From the NCBI RefSeq assembly GCF_002160515.1, contig NZ_NFKS01000032.1:1-34362 (forward strand): a stretch of 34,362 bases of DNA, in the 5' to 3' direction. The position numbers were made by a program, and so were the translations under genes. Below the pieces are notes generated by a model. It saw nothing but the letters and a program-made list of their open reading frames with translations, ran no database searches and was not told the origin of the DNA. Within the stretch, counting starts at the first letter, position 1, and every line of letters begins with the position of its first letter. This document shows, in pieces, positions 31,476 to 34,362 of the stretch. The DNA is from Anaeromassilibacillus sp. An172. Lineage in GTDB: Bacteria; Bacillota; Clostridia; Oscillospirales; Acutalibacteraceae.

Positions 31476-32342
31476 ATGCCATTAGTAAATGCTCGTGATA
31501 TGCTCACAAAAGCAAAGGCAGGCCACTATGCAGTAGGCCAGTTCAACATCAACAACCTTGAGTGGACAAAGGCTATTCTTCTTACAGCTCAGGAGCTTAA
31601 TTCACCGGTTATCCTTGGTGTTTCCGAGGGTGCAGGCAAATATATGTGCGGCTACAAGACAGTTGTAGGCATGGTTAACGGTATGCTCGAGGAACTCAAC
31701 ATCACTGTTCCGGTTGCTCTCCACCTTGACCACGGTTCATACGAAGGCGCTCTCAAGTGCATCGAAGCAGGTTTCAGCTCTGTTATGTTCGACGGTTCTC
31801 ACTATCCAATCGAAGAGAACGTTGAGAAGACAAAAGAGCTCGTAGCTATCTGCAACGAGAAGGGTCTCTCTCTCGAGGCTGAAGTTGGTTCAATCGGCGG
31901 CGAAGAAGACGGCGTTATCGGCGCTGGCGAGTGCGCAGATCCGGAAGAGTGCAAGAAGATTGCTGACCTCGGCGTTACAATGCTCGCAGCAGGTATCGGC
32001 AACATCCACGGCAAATATCCGGAAAACTGGCAGGGACTCAGCTTTGAGACTCTCGACGCTGTTCAGAAGCTCACAGGCGCAATGCCATTGGTTCTCCACG
32101 GCGGCACAGGTATCCCAGCTGACATGATTAAGAAGGCTATCGACCTCGGTGTTTCCAAGATCAACGTTAACACAGAGTGTCAGCTTGCTTTTGCTGAGGC
32201 TACAAGAAAGTACATCGAAGCAGGCAAAGACCAGCAGGGTAAGGGCTTTGACCCAAGAAAACTCCTCGCTCCTGGTTTCGAGGCTATCAAAGCAACAGTT
32301 AAAGAGAAAATGGAACTCTTCGGCTCCATCGACAAAGCATAA
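31476..32342 (+). CDS. fba: Class II fructose-1,6-bisphosphate aldolase
   Basis: Zinc-dependent glycolytic enzyme interconverting fructose-1,6-bisphosphate with dihydroxyacetone phosphate and glyceraldehyde-3-phosphate. The 288-residue protein shows the class II motifs: GQFNINNLEW near the N terminus, ALHLDHG (81-87) with catalytic Asp85 and zinc ligand His86, GNIHGKYP with His178, VLHGGTGIP with His208, and INVNTE (229-234) in the phosphate-binding loop. GGAGGTAG precedes the ATG. Codon use resembles nifJ, as expected for a highly expressed gene. Related family members act on tagatose-bisphosphate, but context and motifs favour Fba. Single gene with its own promoter and terminator. Confidence 0.94.
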   Translation: MPLVNARDMLTKAKAGHYAVGQFNINNLEWTKAILLTAQELNSPVILGVSEGAGKYMCGYKTVVGMVNGMLEELNITVPVALHLDHGSYEGALKCIEAGFSSVMFDGSHYPIEENVEKTKELVAICNEKGLSLEAEVGSIGGEEDGVIGAGECADPEECKKIADLGVTMLAAGIGNIHGKYPENWQGLSFETLDAVQKLTGAMPLVLHGGTGIPADMIKKAIDLGVSKINVNTECQLAFAEATRKYIEAGKDQQGKGFDPRKLLAPGFEAIKATVKEKMELFGSIDKA

Positions 32343-32343
32343 T

Positions 32344-32527
32344 TTTATTTCCGCCTTGCAAAACTTCCTTTTGGAAATAAGCATCGTTTCAAGGCGGGCG
32401 AGACGTTTTCCTAATTTATTTGGAATGGCTCGCCTACAGTTAGCTTTGATATTTTAATTGTAAAAACAAACCGTGGTTTTTCTATAATAAAATAAGAAAA
32501 GCCACGGTTATTTTTATAACTGTTTAT
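32344..32527 (+). repeat. 184-bp tandem duplication, copy 1 (repeat unit E plus terminator)
   Basis: Contains stem arms CCGCCTTG (32351-32358) and CAAGGCGG (32390-32397), then a second potential stem, GGCGAG (32397-32402) with CTCGCC (32429-32434), then a tail ending in an intrinsic terminator. Copy 2 starts exactly 184 bp further on. Sequence between the arms differs more between the copies than the tails do. Confidence 0.8.
32469..32516 (+). terminator. Aldolase gene terminator
   Basis: Arms 32469-32483 and 32495-32509 pair over 15 positions with one T-G opposition (AACCGTGG with CCACGGTT) and are followed by ATTTTTAT. It lies inside the first copy of the duplication. Confidence 0.75.
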
Positions 32528-32711
32528 TTTAATTCCGCCTTGCAAAAGTTATTTTGAGAAATAAACGTGATTTCAAGGCGGGAGAGACGTTTTCCTAATT
32601 TATTTGGAATGGCTCGCCTACAGTTAGCTTTGATATTTTAATTGTAAAAAACAAACCGTGGTTTTTCTATAATTAAGAAAAGCCATGGTTTGTTTATTGT
32701 ATTATTTCAAC
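32528..32711 (+). repeat. 184-bp tandem duplication, copy 2 (repeat unit F plus terminator)
   Basis: Stem arms lie at 32535-32542 and 32574-32581 with the same 47-nt span as copy 1. The tail from GAGACGTTTTCC through TTTAATTG is almost identical to copy 1. The end has mutated into a longer hairpin serving the convergent esterase gene. Confidence 0.8.
32649..32695. terminator. Bidirectional terminator shared with the esterase gene
   Basis: Twenty-nucleotide arms (32649-32668 and 32676-32695) pair almost completely. T-rich flanks on both strands (TTTGTTTTTT on the minus strand) fit termination of the minus-strand esterase gene, whose stop codon is 25 bp away, and a back-up stop for the aldolase transcript. 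Confidence 0.75.
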
Positions 32712-32719
32712 TATTTACA

Positions 32720-33820
32720 TTATATGTTAATCATTTGTGAAATAAACATCTGCAAAAGAGTTGCATCTGTAATTGAGATTTCTCCATCATCATTTAAATC
32801 GGCAAGAGAAATGTTAAATGTATCGCCCAGGTCTGCACCCACAACATACATCTGTATCATAGTAACATCATTTGTATCAATAACTCCGTTCATGTCTACA
32901 TCGCCCTTTGTATACTCAGGCTCATTTGGAATCACTGCGCTTACTGCATTTGCTATAAGGGAATGACCGTAAGCGTTTGGATGGAAGTCAAGAGAAAGGC
33001 CAAAGAGAGAGAAAACAGCGTTTGTTGGATTTTCCTCTGCTGCCTTTAAAGCTGTATAAGTATCAGCAACAGAACATCCCAGCTGAGTGCACAAAACTGC
33101 TACTAAAGAATTGATAGTCTGAATACCACTATCCAAAGCGCCTTCCAAAGCTTTAAACTTTAAAGTGTATTCATCAGTTCCGGTCAAGGTACCTGCTGCA
33201 AAGCTGTAAGGATTGTACTGATTTGTCAAAATAATAGCAGTCTGAGGATTTATGGCTTTAATAGCTGCAATTATCTGAGGAAAGTTTTTCTGTACTCCTG
33301 CAATTGCAGTCTGACACTCAGTTGAAGAGTCGAAATCCTCGGCAATTCCTAAAGCGAAGTTAAGCACAATAAAATTATTTCCCAAAATATCGTTTTTGAT
33401 ATCTTCGGCTGTTTTGTTTGCGCCCTCGTTTGCTTCGTTATAGCTTCTTGCAACGTATTCAAAAAATGCGCCTACAAAATCGTTTCCGCCTATTGTAATG
33501 GTGACAACATCAGCAGTTGACAAAGCGGCTACTGTTTCCGCCTCAGAAAGCTTTGCAAGAAGAGAAGCAGTTGTTGCTCCGTCCTCTGCAAGAGAGGTGA
33601 GATTAAAAGAGTTTTGTTCGGCAACAAGCTGAGTAAATGCTTTTTCACCCTCAGCAAGTCCGTAGCCGGTAGAAATACTGTCGCCGAGAGCTACGTAATT
33701 TTTTGCGTCAGTTTCCTCAGCTCCTGCTGTTACAGTTATAATGGAAAAAACCATACATGCAGCAAGAGCAAAAGACACCATGCGTGCAAAAACTGACTTG
33801 GTGTTTTTTGTGTGTTTCAT
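32720..33820 (-). CDS. Secreted GDSL/SGNH esterase with C-terminal dockerin
   Basis: The 366-residue exported hydrolase has a signal peptide (1-34), an SGNH hydrolase domain (40-298) and a dockerin (305-364). YVALGDSIS holds the block I nucleophile Ser48; IGGND supplies the block III Asn113; LDFHPNAYGH is block V with His280. The usual Asp-x-x-His spacing is not met: Asp278 is two residues before the His and Leu occupies the -3 site, so the catalytic acid is uncertain. Substrate unknown; sialate, acetyl-glycan or lipid esters are possible. The reading frame extends 37 codons upstream, but ATG 33820 starts the signal peptide and follows AAAGGAGG by 8 nt. The dockerin links it functionally with the glycosidases 6 kb away. 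Confidence 0.88.
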   Translation of the reverse strand: MKHTKNTKSVFARMVSFALAACMVFSIITVTAGAEETDAKNYVALGDSISTGYGLAEGEKAFTQLVAEQNSFNLTSLAEDGATTASLLAKLSEAETVAALSTADVVTITIGGNDFVGAFFEYVARSYNEANEGANKTAEDIKNDILGNNFIVLNFALGIAEDFDSSTECQTAIAGVQKNFPQIIAAIKAINPQTAIILTNQYNPYSFAAGTLTGTDEYTLKFKALEGALDSGIQTINSLVAVLCTQLGCSVADTYTALKAAEENPTNAVFSLFGLSLDFHPNAYGHSLIANAVSAVIPNEPEYTKGDVDMNGVIDTNDVTMIQMYVVGADLGDTFNISLADLNDDGEISITDATLLQMFISQMINI

Positions 33821-33875
33821 AAATATGTCCTCCTTTTTGTGATAAATGGCCTTAATACAAGCCAAAATCCAGAAA

Positions 33876-33916
33876 AGTATTGAAAATATATCAATACTAT
33901 AAAAATAGTATACTAT
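33876..33916 (-). promoter_or_regulatory. Inverted repeats upstream of the esterase gene
   Basis: AGTATTGA (33876-33883) and TCAATACT (33891-33898) are perfect inverted arms. They are followed by the 12-bp palindrome ATAGTATACTAT (33905-33916). Both fall where the promoter should be and may be operator sites; I could not fix the -35/-10 hexamers with confidence. Confidence 0.4.
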
Positions 33917-34254
33917 ACAATACATCGACAATGCAATAGTTGGATTGTGATTTATATAAAAAATAAAAATTCTGATATGGCTAAAAACACATATTGTTAT
34001 GAACGGTATTCAAAACGAAAACAAAAGGATAAAACCTGCATATACTATATAGGAAAGAAAAATGTAGAAACAGTTTTTGATTCAAAAACAGAGAGTATCA
34101 GCAGATGTTTTTTGAAAAGAAAAAATATTTTTTAAAAAAATTCAAAATTTTTTTGAAGAGAGAAAAGATTTTTTTGACGGAAGGCGTCGAAAAGCAGTGA
34201 GAGGCGGAAATATCTTGTGTTTGTAACATTGATAAACCACAATATATAGGGCGA

Positions 34255-34326
34255 AAAATAAAAATGAAAAAAAATCAAAAAAAATTCAAAAAAAGTGTTG
34301 ACAAAAGGGGTGTAATGCTATATAAT
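34255..34326 (+). promoter_or_regulatory. Consensus promoter with A-tract upstream region, probably of a stable-RNA operon
   Basis: Perfect TTGACA (34298-34303), 17-bp spacer and perfect TATAAT (34321-34326) are preceded by repeated A-tracts (34255-34297), which resemble an UP element. Transcription would start near 34333. The window ends 30 bp later in a GC-richer stretch, GTTCCGCTCGGGAC, that can form a short hairpin. Such promoters usually drive rRNA or tRNA operons, but no RNA gene is visible within the window. Bases 33917-34254 show no supported gene. Confidence 0.65.
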
Positions 34327-34362
34327 AGCAACTGTTCCGCTCGGGACGACACGAAAACAGCG

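Noticed and set aside
33821-33931. N-terminal extension of the GDSL esterase
   Set aside because: ATG 33820 has an ideal ribosome-binding site and begins a standard signal peptide; the extension runs into the inverted-repeat promoter region.
33947-34135. Small basic protein of about 52-62 residues before the terminal promoter
   Set aside because: No ribosome-binding site, a non-ATG or weak start, and low-complexity Lys/Tyr-rich composition expected of AT-rich intergenic DNA; no family recognised.

Overview
The window looks like chromosomal DNA of an anaerobic, low-GC Bacillota from the Oscillospiraceae/Ruminococcaceae side of the gut clostridia. The grounds are a single-chain pyruvate:ferredoxin oxidoreductase, class II aldolase, Gram-positive-type promoters and ribosome-binding sites, A-rich codon use, and secreted glycosidases carrying cellulosome-type dockerins. 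I cannot assign a species.

Layout. (1) 1-6900, housekeeping: a minus-strand CorC-like CBS protein and plus-strand nifJ diverge from back-to-back promoters; after nifJ come a terminator, a tandem array of structured ~62-bp repeats, and the minus-strand RNA methyltransferase rlmD. (2) 6900-26930, accessory core: four consecutive plus-strand genes of 4-5.7 kb encode secreted multimodular enzymes: GH101 endo-alpha-N-acetylgalactosaminidase, GH33 sialidase, GH2 beta-galactosidase and GH84 beta-N-acetylglucosaminidase. All four have signal peptides, CBM32 and/or LamG modules, FIVAR helical repeats and a dockerin. In three the dockerin is C-terminal; in GH84 it lies inside the N-terminal domain. (3) 26930-31300: a minus-strand operon ddl-murF-HAD hydrolase-LicC-like nucleotidyltransferase. 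(4) 31300-34362: plus-strand fructose-bisphosphate aldolase, two more copies of the structured repeat in a 184-bp tandem duplication, a minus-strand secreted GDSL esterase that also carries a dockerin, and at the right edge a consensus promoter behind A-tracts that probably drives a stable-RNA operon beyond the window.

How the genes fit together. The four glycosidases form a plausible route for dismantling mucin-type O-glycans: the sialidase removes caps, beta-galactosidase and beta-GlcNAcase trim the arms, and GH101 releases the core disaccharide from Ser/Thr. No enzyme shows an LPXTG anchor or SLH module and no cohesin is encoded here, so the dockerins imply assembly on a scaffoldin encoded elsewhere: a cellulosome-like complex aimed at mucin. 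The dockerin esterase may belong to the same complex, for example by removing O-acetyl groups, but that is inference. The second strong signal is a family of seven palindromic elements whose stems vary by compensating changes while their span stays fixed.
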